Source of the DNA: Nocardioides potassii
GTDB taxonomy: Bacteria > Actinomycetota > Actinomycetes > Propionibacteriales > Nocardioidaceae
Assembly: GCF_021648885.1 (NCBI RefSeq)
Contig: NZ_JAKJHZ010000007.1
Span: 124,001 to 188,000, forward strand
Direction: 5' to 3'
DNA: 64,000 nucleotides
The notes under the pieces were generated by a model. It did no database searches and had not been told where the DNA came from. It was given only the letters and a program-made list of their open reading frames with translations. Positions 15,139-23,632 of the stretch are shown piece by piece. A program made the position numbers and the translations under genes. Numbering within the stretch: the stretch's first letter is position 1; each line of letters begins with the position of its first letter.

Positions 15139-16851
15139 ATGGCCGGCATGGTCTTCTCCGGCGATCCGGCGCTCCGCCGGTCCGACCTGCTGGCCATCGT
15201 CTCGGTGCTGGACGTCGACGCGGTCCTCGAACGGGCTGTCGACATCGGGGCCGACCGGACGGGCGCGTTGGCCGCCGCCCTCGCCGTCGTGGACGAGGGA
15301 CCCGAGGAGGACCTCCTCGAGGGTGACCCCGCCGAGGACGAACCGGCCCGTGCCCTCCTGCGCACCTACGGGATCGACGGCGACGCCGCGGCCGCGCTGC
15401 GCGAGCGCCTCGGCGCCGCCGGCCTGATGGGAGAGCCCGGACACCCGCCGCAGGAGCACCTGTCGAGGGTGCGTGACCCGGAGACGGGTGCCGAGGTCCT
15501 GCGCGTGCCGGTGGTCGTCCACGGCCGGCTCTACGCCGACCTCCTCCTCCTCGAACCGGAGGGCGGGACGTTCGCGACGGAAGGGGTCGAGGCCATCGAG
15601 GTCCTCGGCCGGGTCACCGGCGTCGCCGTGCGCAACGCGCTGAGCTACACCCTCAGCGAGCGTCGCCGCGAGTCGCTGCGGCTCGCGGCAGCGGTCGACC
15701 AGTCGGTGCAACCGCCGTTCCTCCTCACCGCTCCGACGGAGCGCATCGCCGACGGGGCACATCGCATCGCCGGCGCGCGTGCCGCGGCGGTCGTGTCGTC
15801 CGGCCCGGACGGCATCGACGTCATCGCCTCGGCGGGTGTGGTCGACGACTTCCTGGCACGGACCCTCGCCTCGGTCACCGACGAGGTCCGACGGGCGCAG
15901 GACGACCAGCGCGAGTTCGCGGTCCGGCGCGAGGCCCACACCGTCTGGGGCATGCCCCTGCAGTCCAAGGTCGCCGACGCCGGCATCGTGGTGATGGTCC
16001 TCGACCACGCGCGACCGCGCCGGTCCACCGATGACCGCGAGCTTCTCGGGGACTTCGTACGGCACGCGTCCCTGGTCCTCGACCACGCCGTCCTGCAGCA
16101 GGAGCGCCATCACGCGGTCCTGGCCGCCGATCGAGACAGGATCGCCCGCGACCTCCACGACGTCGTGATCCAGCGCCTCTACGCCACGTCGCTGAGGCTC
16201 CGGGCCGGAGCGGCGAGCGGTGAGGACGTCGGCGAGCACGTCGACGAGGCGATCCGGGAGATGGGCGAGTCGATCAGGGACATCCGCGGCACCATCTTCG
16301 AGCTCGAGCGCGGCCGCTCGCGGTCCGTGCGGAGCGACGTGCTGGCCCTCGCCCGGGAGTACGACGCGGTGCTCGGGTTCTTCCCCGTGGTGCGGTCCCG
16401 GGGAGCGGTGGACTCCCTGGTCGGGCCCGAGCTCGCCGACCAGGCGACGGTCGTGCTCCGTGAGGCGCTGTCCAACTGCGCGCGGCACGCCGCCGCGGGG
16501 CGGTGCGAGGTGGACGTCTTCGTCGACTCGGGCTGGTTCAACCTCGTGGTGACCGACGACGGCCGGGGGATGTCCGCGTCCGACCTGCCGGGCAACGGCC
16601 TGCGCAACCTGCGCTCCCGGGCCCGGGAGCTCGGCGGAGACCTGGTCGTCGAGGCCGCCGAGCCTCGCGGCACGCGGCTGAGCTGGAGGGTGCCGCTCGG
16701 GGCTCAGGAGGCGGTGACGTCGTCCTCGGGCACGGGGGCCGACTCGGTGACCGACGCCGCCGTTCCGGTGACCGGGGTCGAGGAGTCCGACCACAGCCAC
16801 TCCGAGGCGAGCGACAGCACCACCCAGCACAGGCCGGCCACGACGAGGTAG
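15139..16851 (+). CDS. GAF sensor histidine kinase, DevS/NarL-partner type
   Basis: A 570-residue soluble kinase. Two GAF-like sensor regions occupy roughly residues 20-165 (LLAIVSVLDVDAVLERAVDI start) and 175-320. The dimerisation/phosphoacceptor helix is HisKA_3 type with the phospho-His in DRIARDLHDVVIQRLYATSL (~residue 340). The HATPase_c domain has LREALSNCARHA (N box), VTDDGRGMS (G1) and NGLRNLRSRARELGG (G2). HisKA_3 kinases phosphorylate NarL/LuxR-type regulators; none is adjacent, but one is encoded at 44951-45607. The C-terminal 45 residues are Ser/Thr/Asp-rich low complexity and overlap, antisense, the 3' part of the 84-residue gene at the end of the flagellar locus. Confidence 0.88.
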   Translation: MAGMVFSGDPALRRSDLLAIVSVLDVDAVLERAVDIGADRTGALAAALAVVDEGPEEDLLEGDPAEDEPARALLRTYGIDGDAAAALRERLGAAGLMGEPGHPPQEHLSRVRDPETGAEVLRVPVVVHGRLYADLLLLEPEGGTFATEGVEAIEVLGRVTGVAVRNALSYTLSERRRESLRLAAAVDQSVQPPFLLTAPTERIADGAHRIAGARAAAVVSSGPDGIDVIASAGVVDDFLARTLASVTDEVRRAQDDQREFAVRREAHTVWGMPLQSKVADAGIVVMVLDHARPRRSTDDRELLGDFVRHASLVLDHAVLQQERHHAVLAADRDRIARDLHDVVIQRLYATSLRLRAGAASGEDVGEHVDEAIREMGESIRDIRGTIFELERGRSRSVRSDVLALAREYDAVLGFFPVVRSRGAVDSLVGPELADQATVVLREALSNCARHAAAGRCEVDVFVDSGWFNLVVTDDGRGMSASDLPGNGLRNLRSRARELGGDLVVEAAEPRGTRLSWRVPLGAQEAVTSSSGTGADSVTDAAVPVTGVEESDHSHSEASDSTTQHRPATTR

Positions 16852-16958
16852 CGCACCAGCGCCACGTCGACGGGAAGGTCACCGGCGGCAGCCTCGGCGA
16901 GCGCCGGCGAGGTGAGGAGTGCGGCGACGACGAGCATCGCGCCCGATATCGGCTTCAT
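16704..16958 (-). CDS. Small membrane protein at the 3' end of the flagellar export operon
   Basis: An 84-residue ORF downstream of flhA in the same direction. Residues 4-22 look like a signal or first membrane helix (SGAMLVVAALLTSPALAEAA), and a second helix follows at ~33-52 (ALVRYLVVAGLCWVVLSLAS). The tail is Thr/Ser/Glu-rich. A GAAGGGA ribosome site precedes the ATG. No family is recognised. It overlaps the end of the histidine kinase gene on the other strand by 148 bp; membrane topology and the ribosome site argue that it is real. The 85-nt gap to flhA is a purine-rich GGACG-repeat tract. Confidence 0.5.
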   Translation of the reverse strand: MKPISGAMLVVAALLTSPALAEAAAGDLPVDVALVRYLVVAGLCWVVLSLASEWLWSDSSTPVTGTAASVTESAPVPEDDVTAS

Positions 16959-17043
16959 GCGGGATCCCTTCGCGGACGTGGACGTGGACGGGGGCGAGGA
17001 CGGGAACGGGACTGGCGCAGGCGCACGGGAGCGCGGCTCGGGG

Positions 17044-19089
17044 TCACGCCGTCACCGCCAGCCGGTCGCCGGTCACGGTGCCGACCGAGCGGACCTGCGC
17101 GGCACCCACGAGCTCGGTGTAGGAGAGCACCGCCGTGGTCTGCAGCACCGGAGCGACCATGCGTCGCACGGCCGCCCGCAGCTGCGGCGCACAGACGACG
17201 ACGGGGCGCAGGCCACGCTCCTCGGCGGCGGTGCGGAGGTCGGAGAGCTCGCCGAGCACGCTCTGGCCGACCAGTGGGTCGAGCGCGACGACCGAGCCCT
17301 GGTCCCCCGGGCGGACCGACTCGAGCATCCGCTGCTCGAGGCCCGGTTCGAAGCTGATGACGTGCACCGCCCCGTCGATGAGGTGCGGGGCGGCGATGGC
17401 CGGTCCGAGCGCGGCGCGGGCGGACTCGACGAGGAGGTCGGGGTCTTTCGTGACCTGCGCGCGCAGCGACACCGCCTCGAAGATCCGGACGAGGTCACGC
17501 ACGGCGACGCCCTCGACCAGCATCCCCTGCAGCACGCGCTGGACCTCGCCGAGGCTGAGCTGCTGCGGCGTGAGCTCCTCGACCACGACGGGGTGGCTGC
17601 GTCGGACGAGATCGGTGAGCGTCTTGACGTCCTCGCGTCCCAGCAGCCGGGCGGCGTGCTGCCCCACCACCTCGGCGAGGTGGGTCGTGATCACGGAGGC
17701 GCGGTCGACCACGGTCGCGCCGTTGAGCTCGGCCTGCACCCGCAGCTCGGCGGGGATCCAGGACGCCTCGAGGCCGAACACCGGCTCACGCGTCGGCTGG
17801 CCGGGCAGGGCGGCCACGTTGTCCCCGATGGCCAGGACGGTGCCACGCGGCGCCTCGCCGCGCGCCACCTCGATCCCGAACAGACGGATGGCGTAGGTGC
17901 TCATCGGCAGGTCCGCGCTGTCACGGGTGCGCACCGGCGGGACGATGATGCCGAGCTCACCGGCGATCTTGCGCCGCAGCGCCCGTACGCGGTCGAGCAG
18001 GTCGCCGCCGCTGGCCGCGTCCACCAGGTCGATGATGTCGGGCGAGAGCTCCAGTCCGAGCGGGTCGACCTGGATCTCGGCGGCGAGCAGCTCGGGCGAG
18101 TCGGGCGCGGGGCCGGCCACCTGCTCGACGAGCAGGCTGTCCTCCGCCTCCACCGGCGCGGGCACCCGCGTCGAGGCCAGCAGCATGATCCCGCCGGCAC
18201 AGATGAAGGGCAGCTTGGGCAGGCCCGGGATGAGGCAGATCCCGAGGGCGCCGAAGCCGGCGATCTGGAGGGGGAGCTTGTTCGAGGTGAGCTGCCGGAC
18301 GATGTCGGAGCCCATGTCGGAGTCGCCGGTGTTGCGGGTGACGATGAGGCCGGTCGCGGTCGAGAGCAGCAGGGCCGGGATCTGGGAGACGAGGCCGTCG
18401 CCGACCGACAGCAGGCTGTAGGTCGAGACGGCGTCGCCGAGCGAGAGCCCCCGCTGCGCCATGCCGACCGCGAAGCCACCCAGCAGGTTCACCAGGGTGA
18501 TGATGATCGCCGCGATCGCGTCGCCCTTGACGAACTTCGACGCACCGTCCATCGCACCGTAGAAGTCCGCCTCCGCGTGCACCTCGTGGCGGCGCCGACG
18601 CGCCTCGTCCTCGTCGATGAGACCGGAGTTGAGGTCGGCGTCGATGGCCATCTGCTTGCCGGGCATCGCGTCGAGGGTGAACCGGGCACCGACCTCGGCG
18701 ACGCGCTCGGCACCCTTGGTGATCACGACGAACTGGATCACCAGGAGGATCGCGAAGACGATGAGCCCGACGATGAGCGAGCCGCCGACGACGAAGTGGC
18801 CGAAGGTGTCGATCACCTTGCCGGCGTAGCCGTCGAGCAGGACCAGGCGGGTGGCGCTGACGTTGAGCGCCAGGCGGAACAGGGTGAGCACCAGGATCAC
18901 GGCGGGGAAGGCCGCGAACTCCAGCGGACGGTGGACGAACATCGCGACGAGCAGGACGAGCAGGGCGCTGGTGATGTTGAGCGCGATGAGCATGTCGAGC
19001 ACCACCGCAGGCAGCGGGACGACCAGCATCACGATGATCATCACGATGCCGCCGGGCACGCCCAGCTGGAGCAGACGCTTGGGAACCAC
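17044..19089 (-). CDS. flhA: Flagellar export gate protein FlhA
   Basis: A 681-residue FlhA. The N-terminal half has the expected eight membrane helices and the FHIPEP signature as VLTLFRLALNVSATRLVLLD, followed by the cytosolic loop with KGAERVAEVGARFTLDAMPG and KQMAIDADLNSGLIDEDEAR. The C-terminal ~330 residues form the cytosolic nonamer that docks export chaperones (ending LRSVGTVTGDRLAVTA-like). FlhA is the ion-driven export channel of the flagellar type III secretion system. It lies 82 nt after flhB, with its own FliA-type promoter overlapping the flhB stop. Confidence 0.96.
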   Translation of the reverse strand: MVPKRLLQLGVPGGIVMIIVMLVVPLPAVVLDMLIALNITSALLVLLVAMFVHRPLEFAAFPAVILVLTLFRLALNVSATRLVLLDGYAGKVIDTFGHFVVGGSLIVGLIVFAILLVIQFVVITKGAERVAEVGARFTLDAMPGKQMAIDADLNSGLIDEDEARRRRHEVHAEADFYGAMDGASKFVKGDAIAAIIITLVNLLGGFAVGMAQRGLSLGDAVSTYSLLSVGDGLVSQIPALLLSTATGLIVTRNTGDSDMGSDIVRQLTSNKLPLQIAGFGALGICLIPGLPKLPFICAGGIMLLASTRVPAPVEAEDSLLVEQVAGPAPDSPELLAAEIQVDPLGLELSPDIIDLVDAASGGDLLDRVRALRRKIAGELGIIVPPVRTRDSADLPMSTYAIRLFGIEVARGEAPRGTVLAIGDNVAALPGQPTREPVFGLEASWIPAELRVQAELNGATVVDRASVITTHLAEVVGQHAARLLGREDVKTLTDLVRRSHPVVVEELTPQQLSLGEVQRVLQGMLVEGVAVRDLVRIFEAVSLRAQVTKDPDLLVESARAALGPAIAAPHLIDGAVHVISFEPGLEQRMLESVRPGDQGSVVALDPLVGQSVLGELSDLRTAAEERGLRPVVVCAPQLRAAVRRMVAPVLQTTAVLSYTELVGAAQVRSVGTVTGDRLAVTA

Positions 19090-19171
19090 GGAGTGCCTCT
19101 CGGGGGTCGAGCGCGTAGCGCGGGGCGCGCCGTCCGTGGCACCGGTGACACCGTCCTGGTCTCATCCGTCC

Positions 19172-20338
19172 TCATCGGCCGGGCGCGAGCGCTCCTGAGG
19201 AGTTCGGCGCGTCGAGCGCAGGGGTACGACGGCGGCGGCCCGCGACCGGCACTTGCGGCAGGTCGGCCTCGTGACGTGGGCTGCGGTGCTCGCCCCCGCG
19301 AGCCCCGCCCGAACGGCGCGAGATGACGAAGGCGAGGACCTGGGCCACGGCGGCGTACAGCTCCGGGGGAATCTCCTGCCCGACGACGGTCGAGCGGTGC
19401 AGGGCCCGCGCGAGGGGGATGTCGCGCACCAGGGGGACGTCGTGCTCGGCCGCCTGCTCGCGGATCCGCTGGGCGACCAGGCCGGCCCCGCGCGCCACCA
19501 CCCGCGGCGCGCCGCGCTCGGCGTCGTACCGCAGGGCGACGGCGACGTGCGTCGGGTTGACCAGCACGACGTCGGCGCTCGGCACGTCGGCCATCATGCG
19601 GTTGCGGGAGGCGGCGAGCTGGCGCGAGCGGATGGCGCCCTTGAGCATCGGGTCACCCTCGGTCTGCTTCGCCTCCTGCTTGACCTCGTGCTTGGACATG
19701 CGGGTCTGCTTGCCCATCCGGCGGCGCACCATCGCGTAGTCGACGAAGGCCATGACGAGCCCGGCCACCGCCACGCTGCGCACGAGCGAGAGCACCTGGT
19801 CGCGGACCGCCTGGAGCACCGCCGCCACGGGGACCAGCCCACCGATCAGCGGCATCAGCGACGTCACCGCGCCGTAGACCATGAACCCGACGACCGCACT
19901 CTTGAGCAGCATCTTCGCGCCCTCCCAGAGCGCCTGCGGCCCGAAGATGCGCTTGAGGCCCTGGAGCGGGTTGAGCTTCTTCAGCGACGGCTTGACGCTC
20001 TTGGTGGCGAGGAAGAACCCGCCCTGGGCGACGGCGGACCCGACGCCCACGAGCATCACCCCGGTGCCGAGGGCGACAAGGGTGACCATCACGTGGCGGG
20101 CGCCCCGGCCGAGCAGGGTGGTCGCGTCCGAGACCTCGACGTGCCCGCGCAGCGTGAAGCACTGGTGCATGAGCTCCGCGATCGCGGCGAGCTCGCGGCC
20201 CAGCAGCGACGGCAGCAGCATGCCCACGAGCAGGAGCGTCGCCCACCCGCCGATCTCCTGCGTGCGGGGGACCCGACCCTCCTTGCGCGACTCGCGTCGC
20301 CGGCGCGCTGTCGGTTTCTCGGTCTTCTCCTCCGACAT
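19172..20338 (-). CDS. flhB: Flagellar export switch protein FlhB
   Basis: A 388-residue FlhB. Residues 1-30 carry EKTEKPTARRRRESRKEGRV, the conserved cytosolic N-terminus, followed by four membrane helices. The cytosolic domain contains the self-cleavage site NPTHVAVALRYD, so the rod/hook to filament export switch should work by normal autocleavage. The C-terminal ~45 residues beyond the conserved domain are Arg/Pro/Ser-rich, and this part of the gene contains the flhA promoter. Starts 3 nt after fliR ends. Confidence 0.96.
   Translation of the reverse strand: MSEEKTEKPTARRRRESRKEGRVPRTQEIGGWATLLLVGMLLPSLLGRELAAIAELMHQCFTLRGHVEVSDATTLLGRGARHVMVTLVALGTGVMLVGVGSAVAQGGFFLATKSVKPSLKKLNPLQGLKRIFGPQALWEGAKMLLKSAVVGFMVYGAVTSLMPLIGGLVPVAAVLQAVRDQVLSLVRSVAVAGLVMAFVDYAMVRRRMGKQTRMSKHEVKQEAKQTEGDPMLKGAIRSRQLAASRNRMMADVPSADVVLVNPTHVAVALRYDAERGAPRVVARGAGLVAQRIREQAAEHDVPLVRDIPLARALHRSTVVGQEIPPELYAAVAQVLAFVISRRSGGARGGEHRSPRHEADLPQVPVAGRRRRTPALDAPNSSGALAPGR
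19173..19199 (-). promoter_or_regulatory. FliA-type promoter for flhA (CTCAG-N15-GCCGATG)
   Basis: On the minus strand CTCAG (19199-19195), 15 nt, then GCCGATG (19179-19173). It lies inside the last codons of flhB, the TGA stop being part of the -10 region, and ends 83 nt before the flhA start. Confidence 0.6.
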
Positions 20339-20341
20339 CGC

Positions 20342-21106
20342 TCACCCGCTCACGAGCGCGAACTGGGCCTCGTTGGCCAGGTCGACCAGACGTGAGACCA
20401 CCTCCGGGAGGACCGGGAAGGACAGGCCGAGCAGCAGCAGGGTGAGGCCGATCTTGGCCGGGAACATGACGTTGAGGGCGTTCAGGTGCGGCGCCACCTT
20501 GGTGAGCAGCGCGAGCCCGAGGTCGGCGACGAAGAGCACCGCGATCAGGGGCAGCGCGATCTGGACCGCGGTGACGAAGAACATCCCGACGGCCGTGACC
20601 AGCACGTGCGAGGCGCCGTCGATGCGCGGCGTCTCACCCAGGGGCAGCACCTCGAAGGTGCGCAGCAGCCCGCCGAGGACGAGCAGGTGGCCGCCGGTCG
20701 CGAAGAGGATCATCACAGCGAGCATCTGGTGCAGCTTGCCGAAGACGGTGTTCATGTTCATCGACAGCGGGTCGAAGCCCTGCGCGAGCTGGAAGCCGCC
20801 GAAGGTGTCGATGAGGGAGCCGGCCGTCGCGACGGCCGCGAGCAGCACGTACGTCACCAGGCCGAGCGCGGAGCCGATGACGACCTGCGTGAGTGTCGTG
20901 ACGAGCAGCTCACCGGTCGTGACGGGGACGGAGCCGCGCTCCACCGTGGGGACCACGGCGAAGGCGAGGCCCAGGGAGAGCACGACCTTCGCCGCCACGG
21001 GGACCGCGCGGCCGGCGAACGGCGGGACCAGCGCCAGCCACGCGATGATGCGGATCGAGGCCAGCAGGTAGGCCAGGAGCGGCTCGCCCGCGACGGTCAG
21101 GGTCAC
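20342..21106 (-). CDS. fliR: Flagellar export gate protein FliR
   Basis: A 254-residue integral membrane protein with FliR features: first helix PLLAYLLASIRIIAWLALVP followed by PPFAGRAVPVAAKVVLSLGL, and a central Gly-rich region (SLIDTFGGFQLAQGFDPLS). FliR assembles with five FliP and four FliQ subunits into the helical export gate. Position between fliQ (3-nt gap) and flhB (3-nt gap) agrees with the usual operon. Confidence 0.95.
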   Translation of the reverse strand: MTLTVAGEPLLAYLLASIRIIAWLALVPPFAGRAVPVAAKVVLSLGLAFAVVPTVERGSVPVTTGELLVTTLTQVVIGSALGLVTYVLLAAVATAGSLIDTFGGFQLAQGFDPLSMNMNTVFGKLHQMLAVMILFATGGHLLVLGGLLRTFEVLPLGETPRIDGASHVLVTAVGMFFVTAVQIALPLIAVLFVADLGLALLTKVAPHLNALNVMFPAKIGLTLLLLGLSFPVLPEVVSRLVDLANEAQFALVSG

Positions 21107-21109
21107 CGC

Positions 21110-21379
21110 TCAGCCCAGGAGGGTCGGGACCATCGCGAACAGGTCCTGGGTGAAGTCGATGAGGGTCTGCAGCATCCAGCCGCCCGAGACGACCAGGGCC
21201 ACGCCGACCCCGACGAGCTTGGGGACGAAGGCCAGCGTGAACTCCTGGATCTGCGTCATCGACTGGAACAACGAGATCGTGAAGCCGATGACGAGCGAGG
21301 TCAGCAGGATGGGCGCCGACAGCTTGAGCGCGACCACCATGGTCTGGAGGGCGATGTTGATGACGGTGGTGTCGGTCAC
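21110..21379 (-). CDS. fliQ: Flagellar export gate protein FliQ
   Basis: An 89-residue protein with two membrane hairpin helices. The conserved KLSAPILLTSLVIGFTISLF and QSMTQIQEFTLAFVPKLVGV blocks identify FliQ. Its length equals the family standard. It forms part of the FliP5Q4R1 export gate and lies 6 nt after fliP. Confidence 0.96.
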   Translation of the reverse strand: MTDTTVINIALQTMVVALKLSAPILLTSLVIGFTISLFQSMTQIQEFTLAFVPKLVGVGVALVVSGGWMLQTLIDFTQDLFAMVPTLLG

Positions 21380-21385
21380 GGTGGC

Positions 21386-22297
21386 CTACCGGTAGCTCGA
21401 GACGACGGACGTGATGACGAGCCCCCAGCCGTCCACCAGGACGAACAGGAGGAGCTTGAAGGGCAGCGACACCATGACCGGCGGCATCATCATCATGCCG
21501 AGCGCCATGAGGGCGCCGCTGATCACGATGTCGATGACCAGGAAGGGGATGAAGATGATGAAGCCGATGATGAAGGCCTGCTTGAGCTCGCTCAGCACGA
21601 ATGCCGGCACCAGCGTGGCCATCGAGACGTCCGCCCGGTCCTTCGGCAGGTCGCGCTGGGCGACGTTGGTCAGCAGCCTCAGCTCGTCGTCGCCGGTCTG
21701 CTCCAGCATGAAGTCGCGCAGGGGCTGCACCCCGTCGCCGTACGCCGCCGAGGCGGTCTTGTCGCCCGCGAGATAGGGCTGGAGCCCGGTGTCGTTCATC
21801 TGGCCGAGCACCGGGGCCATGATGAACAGGGACAGGAAGAGCGCGAGCCCGGCGAGCACCTGGTTGGGCGGGATCTGCTGCAGCCCGAGGGCGTTGCGGG
21901 TCAGGCCCAGCACGACGAGGACCTTGGTGAAGCTGGTGCAGGTCAGCAGGATCGCCGGGAGCAGCGAGAGCAGCGACAGCGCCAGGATGACCGTGACCGG
22001 CGTGCTCGGCTTGTCGGTGATCCCGTCGAGGTCGATGGTGACCGAGCTGTCGGAGCCGGGACCGGCCGGACCCTGCGGCGCCTTCGGGCCGCGCGGCCCG
22101 TCGGGTGCCATCGGCAGCGCGGCCGGGGACAGGACCGCCGGACTCGCGCTCACGAGGCCCGGCGTGACCGGGGCCGCGGACGCCGGGGCGAGGAAGAGGC
22201 CGAGGACGACGGCGAGGCCGAGCGCGGCCGCGGCGAGCGCACCGCCGATCAGCCGGACCAGCCGGACGGACCGGGGCCGGCGAGCCGGGGCCTTCAC
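21386..22297 (-). CDS. fliP: Flagellar export gate protein FliP
   Basis: A 303-residue FliP. An N-terminal signal-type helix (LIGGALAAAALGLAVVLGLF then APASAAP) is followed by a Pro/Gly-rich spacer of about 55 residues, longer than usual. The conserved core then begins: LALSLLSLLPAILLTCTSFT, KVLVVLGLTRNALGLQQIPP, PFLVIDIVISGALMALGMMM and the C-terminal MVSLPFKLLLFVLVDGW. FliP pentamers form most of the export gate. Its ATG overlaps the fliO stop by 4 nt (ATGA), indicating translational coupling. Confidence 0.96.
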   Translation of the reverse strand: MKAPARRPRSVRLVRLIGGALAAAALGLAVVLGLFLAPASAAPVTPGLVSASPAVLSPAALPMAPDGPRGPKAPQGPAGPGSDSSVTIDLDGITDKPSTPVTVILALSLLSLLPAILLTCTSFTKVLVVLGLTRNALGLQQIPPNQVLAGLALFLSLFIMAPVLGQMNDTGLQPYLAGDKTASAAYGDGVQPLRDFMLEQTGDDELRLLTNVAQRDLPKDRADVSMATLVPAFVLSELKQAFIIGFIIFIPFLVIDIVISGALMALGMMMMPPVMVSLPFKLLLFVLVDGWGLVITSVVSSYR

Positions 22298-22872
22298 GAC
22301 GCCTTGCCCGTGGCGGCGGCCAGTGCCTGCCGCCAGGTCTGGGGGGAGAGCACGGAGCCGGCGAGAGCGCCGTCGGCGACGCTCGCGCGCATCGACGAGC
22401 GGGCGGCGGAGCGGGACGCCGACCGGCTGGCGGCCGCCCGCGGCGTCACCGCGCGGTGGGCACCGCGAGGGGACGGCGACGGCGCTGCCGCCACGACGGG
22501 CGGCGCCGGAGCGACGTCCGCGGCGAACGCGGACGCGAGGTCCTCGGTGATGACGGCGGTGAGCCCGGCCTCGTCGGCCTCGTCGGCCGCGACGCCGTCG
22601 GGGTCCCCGGGCGTCTCGAGGTCGGCGAGCTCGTCGGGATCGAGCTCGGTGAGCAGGCTGACCTGCTGGTCGGTGGCGCCGACGAGCAGCACCCGCGAGC
22701 CGACGCTGATGACCGTGACCGACGCGCCGCGGGAGAGCGCCTGGCGGTGCAGCACCTGCACCGGCGCGCCGGCGCGGGCGCCGTAGCGCCTGCCCACCAC
22801 GCGGGCGAGCAGCAGCATCAGTCCCACGACGACCGCCAGGGAGGCGACCAGTCGCACGGTCAGCTCGAGCAC
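22294..22872 (-). CDS. fliO: Flagellar export accessory protein FliO
   Basis: A 192-residue FliO. One N-terminal membrane helix (LVASLAVVVGLMLLLARVVG) precedes the FliO domain (VQVLHRQALSRGASVTVISV, GSRVLLVGATDQQVSLLTEL). The C-terminal ~95 residues are Ala/Pro/Arg-rich and low complexity. FliO scaffolds FliP assembly. The gene begins 1 nt after fliN and overlaps fliP by 4 nt. Confidence 0.9.
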   Translation of the reverse strand: MLELTVRLVASLAVVVGLMLLLARVVGRRYGARAGAPVQVLHRQALSRGASVTVISVGSRVLLVGATDQQVSLLTELDPDELADLETPGDPDGVAADEADEAGLTAVITEDLASAFAADVAPAPPVVAAAPSPSPRGAHRAVTPRAAASRSASRSAARSSMRASVADGALAGSVLSPQTWRQALAAATGKAS

Positions 22873-22873
22873 G

Positions 22874-23632
22874 TCAGCCCGCTGTCGTCTCGTCGACGAT
22901 CTCGGTGACGCGCAGCCCGAAGTCCTCGTCCACGACGACGACCTCGCCCCGGGCGATCAGGCGGCCGTTGACCAACAGGTCGGCCGGGCTCCCGGCGGCG
23001 CGGTCCAGCTCGAGCACCTCGCCCGGGGAGAGTGCCAGCAGCTCGCGCACGGTGAGGCGGGCCCGGCCGAGCTCGACCGTCACCTCCATGTCGACACCGT
23101 GGAGCATCTCGATCCCGCGTGCGGCGACCGGTGTGGACACAGCGGGCGAGCCCGGGGCGGAGGTGTCCGACCCGCGGACCGCGTCGATGGCGGCCGCGGC
23201 GCCGTCGGAGACCAGGAAGGCGCCCGCCGGTGCGGCGTCGCCCACGAGCGGGACGAGGGTGAAGGCGTTGCCCAGGTCCGCGGGGACGGCGTCGAGCGCC
23301 ACCTCGCGGGCGGCTCCGCAGCCGACCCCGAGGGCGGCGGCGGCCGCGTCGAGCGCGGGCTGGGTCGCGGCGGCCAGGTCGAGGCCGCCCATCGGGCTCT
23401 CGGCCAGGGCGGCGACGAGGTCGGCGCCGACGAGGACCGCGATGCGGGGCGATCCCGGCAGGTGCAGGTCGGCCACGCTCGCACCGGCGAAACCGGCACA
23501 CCCGGCCACGTCACCGGCAGCCGGCTCGCCCGCGACGAGGGGCGTCGGGGCGGGGAGCACCTCCGCGGCGGCGGTCGCGGCGGGGAGCAGGCGAGCCCCC
23601 AGGGCGGCGGGCAGGTCGGTCACGGCGGTCAT
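22874..23632 (-). CDS. fliN: Flagellar switch protein FliN (long form)
   Basis: A 252-residue FliN. The C-terminal 75 residues are the SpoA/FliN domain: MEVTVELGRARLTVRELLAL, SPGEVLELDRAAGSPADLLV, NGRLIARGEVVVVDEDFGLR. The N-terminal ~165 residues are Ala/Gly-rich and contain repeats of the type SPMGGLDLAAATQPALDAAA and LGNAFTLVPLVG that resemble a divergent CheC/CheX-like region as in FliY, although phosphatase residues are not clear. FliN forms the C-ring with FliM and FliG and receives export cargo. ATG overlaps the fliM stop by 4 nt. Confidence 0.88.
   Translation of the reverse strand: MTAVTDLPAALGARLLPAATAAAEVLPAPTPLVAGEPAAGDVAGCAGFAGASVADLHLPGSPRIAVLVGADLVAALAESPMGGLDLAAATQPALDAAAAALGVGCGAAREVALDAVPADLGNAFTLVPLVGDAAPAGAFLVSDGAAAAIDAVRGSDTSAPGSPAVSTPVAARGIEMLHGVDMEVTVELGRARLTVRELLALSPGEVLELDRAAGSPADLLVNGRLIARGEVVVVDEDFGLRVTEIVDETTAG

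Noticed and set aside
16912..19326. 804-codon plus-strand frame across flhA
   Set aside because: Low-complexity Asp/Arg/Glu composition, antisense to FlhA, which has all family motifs.
20486..22786. 766-codon plus-strand frame across fliR-fliQ-fliP-fliO
   Set aside because: Antisense shadow; His/Asp/Arg-rich without any recognisable domain.
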